From Aquificaceae bacterium (GTDB lineage: Bacteria > Aquificota > Aquificia > Aquificales > Aquificaceae), in contig JALTVH010000133.1 of NCBI GenBank assembly GCA_027049085.1, positions 1-18,039 of the forward strand: 18,039 nucleotides of DNA, in the 5' to 3' direction. Position numbers and translations under genes: made by a program. Below the pieces are notes generated by a model. It had not been told where the DNA came from. It worked only from the letters and a program-made list of their open reading frames with translations, and ran no database searches. This document shows positions 6,800-15,217 of this stretch, piece after piece (within the stretch, counting starts at the first letter, position 1; the number at the start of each line of letters is the position of its first letter).

Positions 6800-7374
6800 T
6801 TGAATTCCTTGTCTATTTCTTTATCGAGCTCCTGATAGGCTTTTTTAGCCTGATAAAGCTGCCAGAGAGCCTGCTCATTTCTGAGACTTGTCTCTACCTG
6901 GGACTTTATGAATTCCTTGACCATTTTGGGGTCAACGCTGACAAGAACGTAAAGCTCATTGCAGGGTGACATCCAGATTTCTTTCTGTTTTGACCCTCTG
7001 ATGGTCTGATAGGCAACCTGCTTGGAAACCTGAACGGACACCCTGTCAACAGTTTCCGCATCCCCCACACCGGTCACCTGCATGAAATTCTTGACCATGT
7101 TCTTGACTCTGAGCTCTATCATCCTTGCAAGCTCATCCCTTGCGTTTGCAAGGGCTTCGGTCCTTGTAAACTGCATACCGGCCTTACTCATCTTTGCAGA
7201 ACCCACTGCAGCAAGCTTTAACCCGCTTGCGTCAGGGCTGAGAACCCAGGCAGGGGCACCTTGAAAGCAGGGGTTACCTTCAAAGCCTGTTTTGGCTTGT
7301 TTCTTCTCACCACAGGAAGTAACAAGCATTGCGCCTGCAATTCCAGCAACCGCAAATCCGAGGATTTTTCTCAT
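6790..7374 (-). CDS. LPP20-like lipoprotein
   Basis: With the ATG at 7374 the precursor has 194 residues and starts with a classic lipoprotein signal: MRKILGFAVAGIAGAM, then LVTSC with the lipidated cysteine at C21. This start is preceded by AAGGAGGGT with good spacing; a longer reading to 7440 would bury the signal peptide and is rejected. The mature part contains PAWVLSP (41-47), a helix with ALANARDELARMIE (74-87) and an ELYVLVSVD strand (140-148). These match the LPP20/flagellar-FlgP-type lipoprotein domain, in which a helix packs on a short sheet. Two further cysteines (C36 and C138) could form a disulfide. The C-terminal tail is charged and predicted helical (about 155-194). The role is unknown; it is likely held in the outer or inner membrane facing the periplasm. 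It is paired with a beta-barrel gene downstream. Confidence 0.8.
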   Translation of the reverse strand: MRKILGFAVAGIAGAMLVTSCGEKKQAKTGFEGNPCFQGAPAWVLSPDASGLKLAAVGSAKMSKAGMQFTRTEALANARDELARMIELRVKNMVKNFMQVTGVGDAETVDRVSVQVSKQVAYQTIRGSKQKEIWMSPCNELYVLVSVDPKMVKEFIKSQVETSLRNEQALWQLYQAKKAYQELDKEIDKEFKGQ

Positions 7375-7398
7375 CTTTCCACCCTCCTTTGACTTCTT

Positions 7399-7404
7399 AT
7401 TATA
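7399..7404 (-). promoter_or_regulatory. -10 box of the lipoprotein gene
   Basis: A perfect TATAAT on the minus strand gives a predicted start site near 7392 and an 18-base leader that just contains the Shine-Dalgarno sequence (7382-7389). At the -35 position (7422-7427) the sequence is AGACTA, far from TTGACA, which would fit a promoter that needs an activator. The nearby palindrome at 7427-7441 is a candidate site. Confidence 0.55.
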
Positions 7405-7426
7405 GGACTCTGTCCAAACCATAGTC

Positions 7427-7441
7427 TGTGAAATTTTCACA
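7427..7441. promoter_or_regulatory. Perfect TGTGA-N5-TCACA palindrome, candidate CRP/FNR-type site
   Basis: TGTGAAATTTTCACA is a perfect 7+1+7 inverted repeat. Its outer halves equal the CRP half-site TGTGA/TCACA, but with a 5-base rather than 6-base spacer. Its centre (7434) lies 42 bases before the predicted lipoprotein start site, the place used by class II activators. It sits 10 bases past the dnaE stop. The protein that would bind it is not known, and no regulator gene is nearby. Confidence 0.45.
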
Positions 7442-7451
7442 TAGCGGCAGT

Positions 7452-10400
7452 TTACCCTGCCCTTGCTCTGATCTTCAGCTTGCCATTTAGATAGTTCATA
7501 AGCTGAGTTGTTGGATTTACCCTGTAGTCCGGAGGTAGACTAAGGGTGCTCTTGAAGTCGCTGCCCGATATTCGGATAATCACCTCAAGACCATCGGGAT
7601 CGTAAAACTTCTTGAGGATTTCCCTGAGTGCATCAAGCTTGTCATCCCTAACATCGTGGGGCTTGAGGTTCAGAGTCAGGTAACTGCTGGTCATCCTGAC
7701 CGCGGCTTCAGGATCAAGGACTTCCCTCCCTACAAACTTGGTTCCCTCTGTCTCCACATCCTCATCCTTGATGCCCTTTACCACAACCACTCTGTCTGGC
7801 TTGATGAGATCACGGTATTCTTCATAGGCATCTGGAAAAACAACGGTTTCAATCATCCCGGATTTGTCAATGAGGTTAAAGATGGCCATGTAGCTTCCGT
7901 TCCTTGTCTTCTTAACCTTGAGGTCTGAAATAACACCTGCCAGGGTAACTTCCTGACCGTTGCTGTAATTTTCAAGATCCTCAATTGATTTAACCTTTCC
8001 TTTAAGGAGTTTTTCATACTTCTCTATCGGGTGACCTGAAATGTAGAAACCTATCACCTCCTTTTCCATCCTCAGAACATCGTTTATGTCAAACTTTTTC
8101 CTCTTTTCCTTTCCGTCACCTCCAAAGAGAGAGTTCTGGGAAAGAGAGGCAAGACTTTTTCCACCGGAGGCAACCTTTTCCATTAGAACATCCCGCGGAC
8201 TTTCTGTGAAATCAAAGGCACCTGCCTTAATTAAGGCCTCTATCACTTTTTTATTGACCTTCCTGCCATCTACGCGGGCAACAAAATCCTGCAGACCTCT
8301 AAAAGAGGAACTGCTCCTTGCCCGTATGATTTCTCTTGCCGCCTCATCACCAACTCCCTTAATCCGGCCAATACCAAACCTTATTTCCCTCTCTCCCTCA
8401 ATGGTGAAGCCAACGTCACTTTTATTGATATCCGGAGGTAGTATTCTGAAATCCATAAGCTGAGCGTCCTTAATGAGGTTTATGAACTTGTTGTCGTTCT
8501 TTTCGGTGGTCAGCTTTACTGCAAAGAATTCAGCAGGATAGTGAGCCTTGACGTAAGCTGTCCAGTAAGATATGTAACCGTAGGCAACAGAATGAGATTT
8601 GTTAAAGGAGTATGATGCAAAGTTCTCTATATCATCCCATAGCTTCTCAATCTTTTCTCTTGGAAATCCCCTCTCAACGCTCCCTTCGATAAACTTCTTT
8701 CTCATCGTCTCCATTAGATCTCTCTTCTTCTTGCCGATTGCCTTCCTCAGTGTATCTGCCTCACCGGGAGTGAATCCTGCAAGGACCTGTGACATCTTCA
8801 TTACCTGTTCCTGATAAACGATCACGCCGTAGGTTTCTTTAAGGATTGGTTCAAGCTCTGGAAAGGGATAGGTAACGGGCTCTTTACCGTGCTTTCTGCT
8901 AATGTAAATGTCCACCAGCCCGCTCTTCAGTGGTCCCGGCCTGTAAAGGGCAAGCACCGCCACTATGTCCTCAAAGGAATCAGGAACGAGCCTCTTGAGG
9001 AGTTCCTTCATGCCCCTGCTCTCAAGCTGGAATATACCTGTGGTGTTTCCTTCCTGAAGTAGTTTGAAAACCTCCGGATCGTCCATGGGAAGGGAAAGGA
9101 AGTTAATGTCCTCACCTCTGCGTTCTTTTATCAGGTCCCTCATTGCCTTGAGCTCAGTGAGTGTTTTTAGTCCGAGGAAATCCATCTTGAGGAGGCCGAG
9201 CTCCTCAAGTTTGACCATATCAAACTGGGTTGCGACCGCACCTTCCCTGTCAAAGTAAAGAGGTACAAGTTCTCTCAGAGGTTTTGGTGCAATAACCACG
9301 CCTGCTGCATGGAGGGAGGTGTGTCTTGTCAGTCCTTCAAGTTTAAGGGCTATCTGAACGAGTCTGTCAAGCTCAGGATTTTCCCTGCATAGATTCCTGA
9401 ACTTGGTTACATTGTCCTCAATGTCACCCCTGTGGTGGCCGTACTTTTCCTTGAGAACTTCAATGGGCGTTGAATACATCTCCTCAAGGGAAAGCCAGGT
9501 TCCCTGTATGTCTCCCTGGGGAATGAGCTTTGCCATCTGATCGGCGGTTGCGTAGGGAAGGCCCAGGGCTCTTGCAACGTCCCTGAGAGTTTGCTTTGCC
9601 TTCATAACGTTATAGGTGATTATCTGAGCTACGTTTTCAGAGCCGTAGCGGTCCTTCACATACTCTATTACCGAGTCCCTGCGGTCCATACAGAAATCAA
9701 CATCTATATCGGGCATTGAAACCCTTTCGGGATTGAGAAACCTCTCAAAGAGGAGGTCATGCTTGATCGGATCAACATCGGTGATGCCAATGGCAAAGGC
9801 TACAAGAGATCCAGCAGCCGAGCCCCTTCCTGGACCGACGGGGATTTCCCTGTTTTTTGCCCAGTTTATGAAGTCCTGAACAATGAGGAAATATCCTGCA
9901 AAGCCCATTCGGTTAATAACGTCAAGCTCATATTCGAGTCTATTCCAGTATTCCCTCGTGTTCTTTGCCTGTCCTTGGGCTATTCGCCTCTTGAGACCCT
10001 CTACCGCAAGCCTTCTGAGGTGTTCTTCAAGACTCTCATCGGGGACTCTGTACTCGGGAAGCAGATAATCCCTTGATTCAAAGATTGAGAAAGAGTCCTG
10101 AGTTTTTTCCATAACCTCAAGGGTTGCTAGAAGAGCCCTTTCCCACCCATCAAATTTGCCTTCAAACTTATTCCACACCTCCTGGGCGCTTGCAAAGTGA
10201 AGGCCCTCATTGTGACACCTGAAGGAGCCCATTGAAAGTTCATGGAGGGTCTTCTTCATCTGGATTGCCATGAGAACGGTATGTGCCTCTCTGTCCTCAG
10301 GGTTTAGGTAATGGGAATCGTTGGTGGCAATTAGCTTAACGTCATACTTCCTTGCTATCTCAATGAGGTTTCTGTTGGCAACCTCCTGTTCTGCCAGGTC

Positions 10401-10964
10401 ATTCGCCTGCACCTCAAGATAAAGGTCCTCACCGAAGATGTCCTTGAACTTCTTTACCCACTCCTTTGCCTTTTCCGTCTCATTAATTGATGCATAATAT
10501 GTTGGAACACCTTTTAGGCAGGCGGTAAGAGCTATCAACCCCTGACCGTACTTTTCAAGGAGGTCATAATCAATTCTGGGCTTATAATAAAAGCCTTCTT
10601 CAAAGGCAAGAGTAGACAGCTTCATAAGGTTTGAAAGACCTTCATCATCCTTGGCTATAAGGATAAGGTGGTGATTGTACTTGTCTGTGATATTGTCTTC
10701 AGTTCCCTTTGTTTTACGGTCAAAGCGCGAACCTGTGGTAAAGTAAGCCTCCATACCGATTATCGGCTTTATGCCGGCTGACTTCATAGTCTTGTAAAAA
10801 TGCAGTGAACCGAATAGGTTGCCGTGGTCGGAAATTCCAACAGCTCTGAATCCCAGATCTTTGGCCCTCCTGGCCAGATCCTCAACCTTTATTGCGCCGT
10901 CAAGGAGAGAATACTGGGTGTGGAGATGAAGGTGAACAAAGTCTCTTTTATTTGAATGTGACAT
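7452..10964 (-). CDS. dnaE: DNA polymerase III alpha subunit
   Basis: This is the replicative polymerase catalytic subunit, 1170 residues, the usual size for DnaE1. The domain order is complete. The PHP domain comes first (about 1-290; HLHLHT 11-16, SDHGN 46-50), then the polymerase core with GPGRGSAAGS and the catalytic PDIDVDF (about 418-424). A helix-hairpin-helix region (near IGRIKGVGDEAAREI) is followed by an OB fold at about 1000-1075 (VTLAGVISDLKV) and the C-terminal domain. The PHP metal ligands seem intact (H13, H15, D22, H47, E72, H98/H99, C149, D216, H218), which suggests an active metal-dependent 3'-5' exonuclease as known for Thermus PolIII. No intein is seen. The start has GGAGGT five bases upstream. 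Confidence 0.98.
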   Translation of the reverse strand: MSHSNKRDFVHLHLHTQYSLLDGAIKVEDLARRAKDLGFRAVGISDHGNLFGSLHFYKTMKSAGIKPIIGMEAYFTTGSRFDRKTKGTEDNITDKYNHHLILIAKDDEGLSNLMKLSTLAFEEGFYYKPRIDYDLLEKYGQGLIALTACLKGVPTYYASINETEKAKEWVKKFKDIFGEDLYLEVQANDLAEQEVANRNLIEIARKYDVKLIATNDSHYLNPEDREAHTVLMAIQMKKTLHELSMGSFRCHNEGLHFASAQEVWNKFEGKFDGWERALLATLEVMEKTQDSFSIFESRDYLLPEYRVPDESLEEHLRRLAVEGLKRRIAQGQAKNTREYWNRLEYELDVINRMGFAGYFLIVQDFINWAKNREIPVGPGRGSAAGSLVAFAIGITDVDPIKHDLLFERFLNPERVSMPDIDVDFCMDRRDSVIEYVKDRYGSENVAQIITYNVMKAKQTLRDVARALGLPYATADQMAKLIPQGDIQGTWLSLEEMYSTPIEVLKEKYGHHRGDIEDNVTKFRNLCRENPELDRLVQIALKLEGLTRHTSLHAAGVVIAPKPLRELVPLYFDREGAVATQFDMVKLEELGLLKMDFLGLKTLTELKAMRDLIKERRGEDINFLSLPMDDPEVFKLLQEGNTTGIFQLESRGMKELLKRLVPDSFEDIVAVLALYRPGPLKSGLVDIYISRKHGKEPVTYPFPELEPILKETYGVIVYQEQVMKMSQVLAGFTPGEADTLRKAIGKKKRDLMETMRKKFIEGSVERGFPREKIEKLWDDIENFASYSFNKSHSVAYGYISYWTAYVKAHYPAEFFAVKLTTEKNDNKFINLIKDAQLMDFRILPPDINKSDVGFTIEGEREIRFGIGRIKGVGDEAAREIIRARSSSSFRGLQDFVARVDGRKVNKKVIEALIKAGAFDFTESPRDVLMEKVASGGKSLASLSQNSLFGGDGKEKRKKFDINDVLRMEKEVIGFYISGHPIEKYEKLLKGKVKSIEDLENYSNGQEVTLAGVISDLKVKKTRNGSYMAIFNLIDKSGMIETVVFPDAYEEYRDLIKPDRVVVVKGIKDEDVETEGTKFVGREVLDPEAAVRMTSSYLTLNLKPHDVRDDKLDALREILKKFYDPDGLEVIIRISGSDFKSTLSLPPDYRVNPTTQLMNYLNGKLKIRARAG

Positions 10965-10984
10965 TATTAACCTCCATTATTACC

Positions 10985-12262
10985 CTAAGGGCTTGCGTTT
11001 TCATGGGCATTTTTTAATGACATCACAATAACTTCCTGCACCCTGTTTTTATCCACTTCTCCCACAATGAATTTAAATCCACCGTACTCAAACTCATCAC
11101 CTTTCTCGGGAACCTTTTCCAGATTTGCCATAACAAAACCACCTACAGTGTCATAATCATAGTCTTCAGGAAGGTCAAAACCTATTTCCCTTGCTACCTC
11201 TTCAATATCAGCGGAACCCTCTACTCTGTAAGCATCGCTTGCAAGCTTGACAACATCTTCTCCCTCTTCCTCCCATTCTTCAGGAACCTCACCAACAAGC
11301 CACCTGAGAACATCGTACATGGTAACAACCCCGGAGACAGCACCGTGCTCATCAACCACTATAGCCATCTGGGATCTTTTCTTCCTCAGCTCTTTGAGGA
11401 GACCCGAAACTGTGGTTACCTCCGGAACAAAGATGGCAGGCTTCTTGAACTCACCGAGCTCCCTGTCCCTGTTTCTTGAAACTGGGAGGATCTCCTTTAC
11501 ATAAACGATACCTGTAATTTCGTCAGGATTTTCTCTGAAAAGGGGTATCCTGCTGTGGCCGTGAATTTTGATCTCCTCAATAACCTCTCCGACCTTTGCG
11601 TTTTCGGGAAGGGCAAAAAGGTCCGGTCTCGGGGTCATTATTTCCCTTACAAGAACATCATCCATCTCAAAGACTTTTTCTATCATTTCCCTCTCTTGGG
11701 GCGCAAACTCTCCTGATTCAACACCGAGTTCAAGGATGCTAAGGAGTTTTTCTTCTGACAGCTCATACTTTTCCTCAACCGTCTCTATTCCGAGTCTGCG
11801 GAGTATTCCCTGAAGAGGTTTTAAGAAGAATAACCTTATAGGTGTTATGAGTAGGTGAAAGATGTAAAAGACCGGTGCGTAAAGGAGTGATAGCCGTTCA
11901 GCCACAGGCATAACAGCGTTCTTCGGAAGAGTTTCACCAAAGATAAAGATCAGAGTTGACATGAGAAGGGCCGAGAGTATAGCACCCTCTTTGCCCAAAG
12001 CGTCCGTAAACATCTTTGCACCGTACGAAGAAATGAGTACGTTGACAAGCTCGTTCCCCAGAAGTATGGAGACAAGAACCTCCTTAGGTCTTGATAGGAG
12101 ATACATCAGGATCTTAAAAACCTTCTTCTTTGAGTACTTGAGCATAAATGGCTTGCTGATGCTGAAGAAAACAACCTCGGAGGAAGCGAAAAATCCAGAC
12201 ATAAAGAGGAGAAAAGCGAAAACGAGCAGGTCAGTATAAATTGCAGGTAACGATCCTTCCAT
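10985..12262 (-). CDS. CNNM/CorC-type membrane protein with CBS pair (HlyC/CorC family)
   Basis: The 425-residue protein has the full three-part layout of this family. An N-terminal DUF21/CNNM membrane domain (about 1-155, several hydrophobic helices, with the conserved FGETLPKNA at 108-116) comes first. A CBS pair follows (about 205-330, beginning REIMTPRPD and ending VVDEHGAVSGVVTMYDVL), then a C-terminal CorC/HlyC FAD-like domain (about 340-415, with DYDTVGGFV). Relatives have been linked to Mg2+/Co2+ efflux or tolerance; the older 'hemolysin' name is not a safe function. It starts with GAGG four bases upstream and overlaps the end of the OppF-like gene by 32 bases, so it is translated from the same mRNA. 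It is followed by dnaE after a 20-base gap. Confidence 0.93.
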   Translation of the reverse strand: MEGSLPAIYTDLLVFAFLLFMSGFFASSEVVFFSISKPFMLKYSKKKVFKILMYLLSRPKEVLVSILLGNELVNVLISSYGAKMFTDALGKEGAILSALLMSTLIFIFGETLPKNAVMPVAERLSLLYAPVFYIFHLLITPIRLFFLKPLQGILRRLGIETVEEKYELSEEKLLSILELGVESGEFAPQEREMIEKVFEMDDVLVREIMTPRPDLFALPENAKVGEVIEEIKIHGHSRIPLFRENPDEITGIVYVKEILPVSRNRDRELGEFKKPAIFVPEVTTVSGLLKELRKKRSQMAIVVDEHGAVSGVVTMYDVLRWLVGEVPEEWEEEGEDVVKLASDAYRVEGSADIEEVAREIGFDLPEDYDYDTVGGFVMANLEKVPEKGDEFEYGGFKFIVGEVDKNRVQEVIVMSLKNAHENASP

Positions 12263-13151
12263 TAACCTCTGCCCTCCTTACTTCCCTTTGGCACTCCTCA
12301 AGGACCTCAGGGCATCTGGGATAAAAGGGACATCCCGACTGGGGGATCTCCTGACTGGTTTCAACAAAATCCTCTTCTCTTCTCTCTGAAGGGTGCCTGA
12401 CCGGAACGTTGCCAAGGAGAAACCTTGTATAAGGGTGAAGCGGCTTGCCAAGAACCCCTTCCTTTTCCCCCATCTCCATGATCATACCCCCGTAGAAAAC
12501 AGCGATCCTGTCTGAGATCCTTTCCACCACCCTGATATCATGAGTGATAAAAATTATTGATATACCTTGTTTTTTAAGCTCTAAAAAGAGATCAAGGATC
12601 TCAGACTGAACGGAAACATCAAGGCTTGCAGTAGGCTCATCAGCAACTATTACCTCGGGTTCAAGGATCAGTGCCCTTGCTATTGCAACCCTCTGCCTCT
12701 GACCGCCCGAGAGATCTTCTGGCTTTCTCTCCAGAAAGTCATCTCCGAGCTGAACAGTTTCAAGGGCTTCTTTGACCCTCCTTTCCCTTTCATCTATACC
12801 GTGAACCAGGAGTGGCTCCTCAAGGATTTCCCTGACCGTCATACGCGGGTTAAGGGATGCCCTCGGGTCCTGAAAGACCACCGAAACGTGGCGGGTGTAT
12901 TCTTTTCCCTGAGCGAATATGTTCCTTCCTCTGAAGGTAACCATTCCCCCATCCGGCCTTTCCAGCCTGAGAACCACCTTTGCCAGAGTAGTTTTTCCCG
13001 ATCCAGACTCGCCCACAATGCCAAGGATCTCTCCCTTCTTCAACTGGAGGGTAACACCCCTCAGAGCGTAAAAGTTCTTCCTGGAAAAGAAGCCTTTTTT
13101 GATCCTGTAAACCTTCTGAAGATCCTGAACCTCAAGGAGATTTTCCATCAT
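12231..13151 (-). CDS. OppF/DppF-family ABC transporter ATPase
   Basis: This 306-residue ATP-binding subunit is of the peptide/nickel importer class. Walker A GESGSGKTT is at 47-55, the Q-loop at Q94 (FQDP), signature LSGGQ at 147-151, Walker B VIVADEP at 167-173 and the switch H204. The FQDPRASLNPRMTV segment is characteristic of OppF/DppF. The C-terminal oligopeptide-type extension carries four cysteines (274, 280, 287, 303), the pattern GCPFYPRC...C...C seen in this family and able to bind an Fe-S cluster. Its permeases, binding protein and OppD partner are not in the window. The ATG overlaps the hemN stop (ATGA); a second ATG follows at once. Confidence 0.93.
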   Translation of the reverse strand: MMENLLEVQDLQKVYRIKKGFFSRKNFYALRGVTLQLKKGEILGIVGESGSGKTTLAKVVLRLERPDGGMVTFRGRNIFAQGKEYTRHVSVVFQDPRASLNPRMTVREILEEPLLVHGIDERERRVKEALETVQLGDDFLERKPEDLSGGQRQRVAIARALILEPEVIVADEPTASLDVSVQSEILDLFLELKKQGISIIFITHDIRVVERISDRIAVFYGGMIMEMGEKEGVLGKPLHPYTRFLLGNVPVRHPSERREEDFVETSQEIPQSGCPFYPRCPEVLEECQREVRRAEVNGRIVTCNLY

Positions 13152-14518
13152 ATAGTTCTGGAAAACTTAAGTTCCTTTTTGGTTTTAAGATAGGCATCAA
13201 AGACCATCGCAACGTTTCTTATCAGCAGTCTCCCCGGCGGAAGAATTCTGATTGAATCTTCTTTCACCTCAATAAGGCCATCTTCCTCAAGCTCCCTGAG
13301 GTTCTCAAGTTCCTCAGAGAAGTATTCTCTGAAGTCGATTCCAAAGAGAGCCTCTATCCTTGAAAAGCTAACGCCGAGGTTACACATGATATCCATGATA
13401 ACCTCTCTCCTGGTCAGGTCATCATCCCCAAGAACCACACCCCGGAAAACAGGGAGATGGCCCGAATCCACAGCGCTGTTGTATTCCCTGAGGGTCTTGA
13501 AGTTCTGAAAGTATGAGTCATAGAGCATGCCGATAGATGTTGCACCAATGCCGATTAGTTCCACGCCTTTCCTTGTGGTGTATCCCTGGAAGTTTCGCCA
13601 GAGTTCACCCTTCTGCTGGGCAAGGGCAAGCTCATCGCCTGGCTTTGCAAAGTGGTCCATCCCGATGTACACATAGCCAGCGTTCTGAAATTTATCTATT
13701 ACCATTTCCAGAATGCTCAGCTTTTCCTCGGGATCAGGTAGAGTTTTGGGATCTATGTGTTTCTGAATTGGTTTTACCCACGGCACATAGGCAAAGCTGT
13801 ATACCGCAACCCTATCAGGATCAAGCTCAATAACCTTTTCCACGGTTTTCTCAAAACTCCGTGCACTCTGGTAGGGAAGGCCGTAGATGAGGTCTATGTT
13901 AATGCTCTCAAACCCAAGCCCTCTCAGTCTTTCCATCGTCCTATGCATCAGCTCGTATGGCTGGATGCGGTTGATGGCTCTCTGAACCTTCTCATCAAGG
14001 TCCTGAAGTCCCATGCTTATCCTGTTGAAACCTACATTCCGAATAACCTTTAACTGCTCATCGGTCGCGTATCTCGGGTCTATCTCAATGGAAACCTCGG
14101 CATCTTCAGAAAACCTGAACCTCCTCCTTATTTCGGACATAAATTCTTCGATCTCATCGGGCTCAAGGTAATTGGGTGTTCCTCCTCCCCAGTGGAGCTG
14201 AACAACAGGTCTGCTGCTCTCCAAAAGATCGGAGATCATGTCCATTTCTCTGTAAACTCTGTCAAGGTAAGGTCTCTCTATTCCCTTTCTGTGAGAAATT
14301 ATGATGTTGCAACCGCAGTAGTAGCAACCGCTTTCACAGAAAGGAATGTGAAAGTATAAAGAAAGGGGCGTTTTCCTCTCGTTGCTCTCAATAAGCTTTT
14401 GCCGGTACTGATCTTCTCCCACCTCCTGGGTGAACTCTGTAGCCGGGGGATAACTGGTGTACCGGGGACCCGGTCTGTCATACTTCTTTATAAGATTCCT
14501 GTCAAAGCTCGCTCTCAT
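13148..14518 (-). CDS. hemN: Oxygen-independent coproporphyrinogen III oxidase
   Basis: This radical SAM enzyme of 456 residues decarboxylates coproporphyrinogen III to protoporphyrinogen IX without oxygen. The cluster motif is complete with the extra HemN cysteine: C61, C65, C68 and C70 (FCESGCYYCGCN). The N-terminal GPRYTSYPPATEF (17-29) is diagnostic of true HemN rather than the HemW look-alike, and the SAM-binding GGGTPNYL and the IDLIYGLPYQ segment are also present. The length matches E. coli HemN (457). It suits anaerobic or low-oxygen heme synthesis. A TATATT box lies 7 bases before the ATG, with no close Shine-Dalgarno, just after the M50 protease gene. It is followed by the OppF-like gene with an ATGA overlap. 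Confidence 0.97.
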   Translation of the reverse strand: MRASFDRNLIKKYDRPGPRYTSYPPATEFTQEVGEDQYRQKLIESNERKTPLSLYFHIPFCESGCYYCGCNIIISHRKGIERPYLDRVYREMDMISDLLESSRPVVQLHWGGGTPNYLEPDEIEEFMSEIRRRFRFSEDAEVSIEIDPRYATDEQLKVIRNVGFNRISMGLQDLDEKVQRAINRIQPYELMHRTMERLRGLGFESINIDLIYGLPYQSARSFEKTVEKVIELDPDRVAVYSFAYVPWVKPIQKHIDPKTLPDPEEKLSILEMVIDKFQNAGYVYIGMDHFAKPGDELALAQQKGELWRNFQGYTTRKGVELIGIGATSIGMLYDSYFQNFKTLREYNSAVDSGHLPVFRGVVLGDDDLTRREVIMDIMCNLGVSFSRIEALFGIDFREYFSEELENLRELEEDGLIEVKEDSIRILPPGRLLIRNVAMVFDAYLKTKKELKFSRTI

Positions 14519-14525
14519 AACAACT

Positions 14526-14531
14526 AATATA
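14526..14531 (-). promoter_or_regulatory. Putative -10 box directly before hemN
   Basis: TATATT on the minus strand ends 7 bases before the hemN ATG, the same spacing as TATAAT before the IscU-like gene. The predicted start site is base 14519, one base before the ATG. The box lies in the 18-base gap after the M50 gene, so hemN may have its own leaderless start as well as read-through. Confidence 0.4.
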
Positions 14532-14536
14532 AGTCC

Positions 14537-15190
14537 TCATATGCCTCCAAGGATGAGATTGTACAGGAAAAAGAGAGGTCTGATTATGATCCCCTGTAGG
14601 ACTCCTGTAAATAAGAGAAGTGCTATGACAAGAAATCCATACATCTCATACCTGTAGAATATTTCCCAGTATCTGAAAGAAAGGAAGCTCATCAGCGCTC
14701 TACTGCCGTCCAGGGGAGGGATAGGGATCATGTTAAAGAGAGCAAGTATCAGGTTTATAAGGACCGATTTCTGCAGAAATAGGAGGAGGGGGCTCAGGAT
14801 GGACTCATAAACAAAAGGTCCCGAAACATCGCTCAGACCAAGAATTATCCTGAAGGCTATGCCAGAAAGAACCGCAAGGATTATGTTCATAGTAACACCT
14901 GCGATAGAAACAAGAAAGGTTCCCTTTCTGAGGTCCCTGAAGTTCATCGGATTGATTGGAACGGGCTTTGCCCATCCAAATATGACGGGAGATCCAAGGA
15001 TTATGAACATTGCGGGAAGAAGTATGGTTCCAATTGGGTCAATGTGGGGAATAGGATTGAGGGTAAGCCTTCCTGCAAGCCTTGCGGTAGGATCACCGAC
15101 CTTCTCTGCCACCCAACCGTGAGCATATTCATGGAGAATCACAGCGATCATCAGTGCAGGGATTGAAAGAATAGCCTCGCTGAGGTTCAT
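14537..15190 (-). CDS. Site-2 protease-family (M50) membrane metalloprotease
   Basis: This membrane protein of 217 residues has the zinc protease motif HEYAH (H20, E21, H24) inside the first long hydrophobic helix. The third ligand motif NMIPIPPLDG (D161) lies in a later helix, the two-part active site of intramembrane proteases. Further conserved features are the NPIPHIDPIGTI loop (45-55) and FGWAKPVPIN (71-80), typical of the YwhC/Rip-like subgroup without PDZ or CBS domains. The natural substrate is unknown. The protein has no extra regulatory domain. TATAAT is 10 bases before the ATG, in a divergent junction with rimP. Confidence 0.92.
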   Translation of the reverse strand: MNLSEAILSIPALMIAVILHEYAHGWVAEKVGDPTARLAGRLTLNPIPHIDPIGTILLPAMFIILGSPVIFGWAKPVPINPMNFRDLRKGTFLVSIAGVTMNIILAVLSGIAFRIILGLSDVSGPFVYESILSPLLLFLQKSVLINLILALFNMIPIPPLDGSRALMSFLSFRYWEIFYRYEMYGFLVIALLLFTGVLQGIIIRPLFFLYNLILGGI

Positions 15191-15200
15191 TATCCTGAGA

Positions 15201-15210
15201 ATTATAAAAT
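15201..15210. promoter_or_regulatory. Bidirectional -10 element between the M50 gene and rimP
   Basis: The same 10-mer as at 2116, ATTATAAAAT. On the minus strand it gives TATAAT (15206-15201), 10 bases before the M50 ATG. On the plus strand it gives TATAAA (15203-15208), 9 bases before the ATG at 15218, exactly the spacing found before dapA. Predicted start sites are near 15194 and 15215. No clear -35 box is visible. Confidence 0.55.
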
Positions 15211-15217
15211 AATGATC

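Noticed and set aside
7375..7440. Longer lipoprotein reading from 7440
   Set aside because: It would place 22 residues before a perfect lipoprotein signal and would run through the promoter and the Shine-Dalgarno site.
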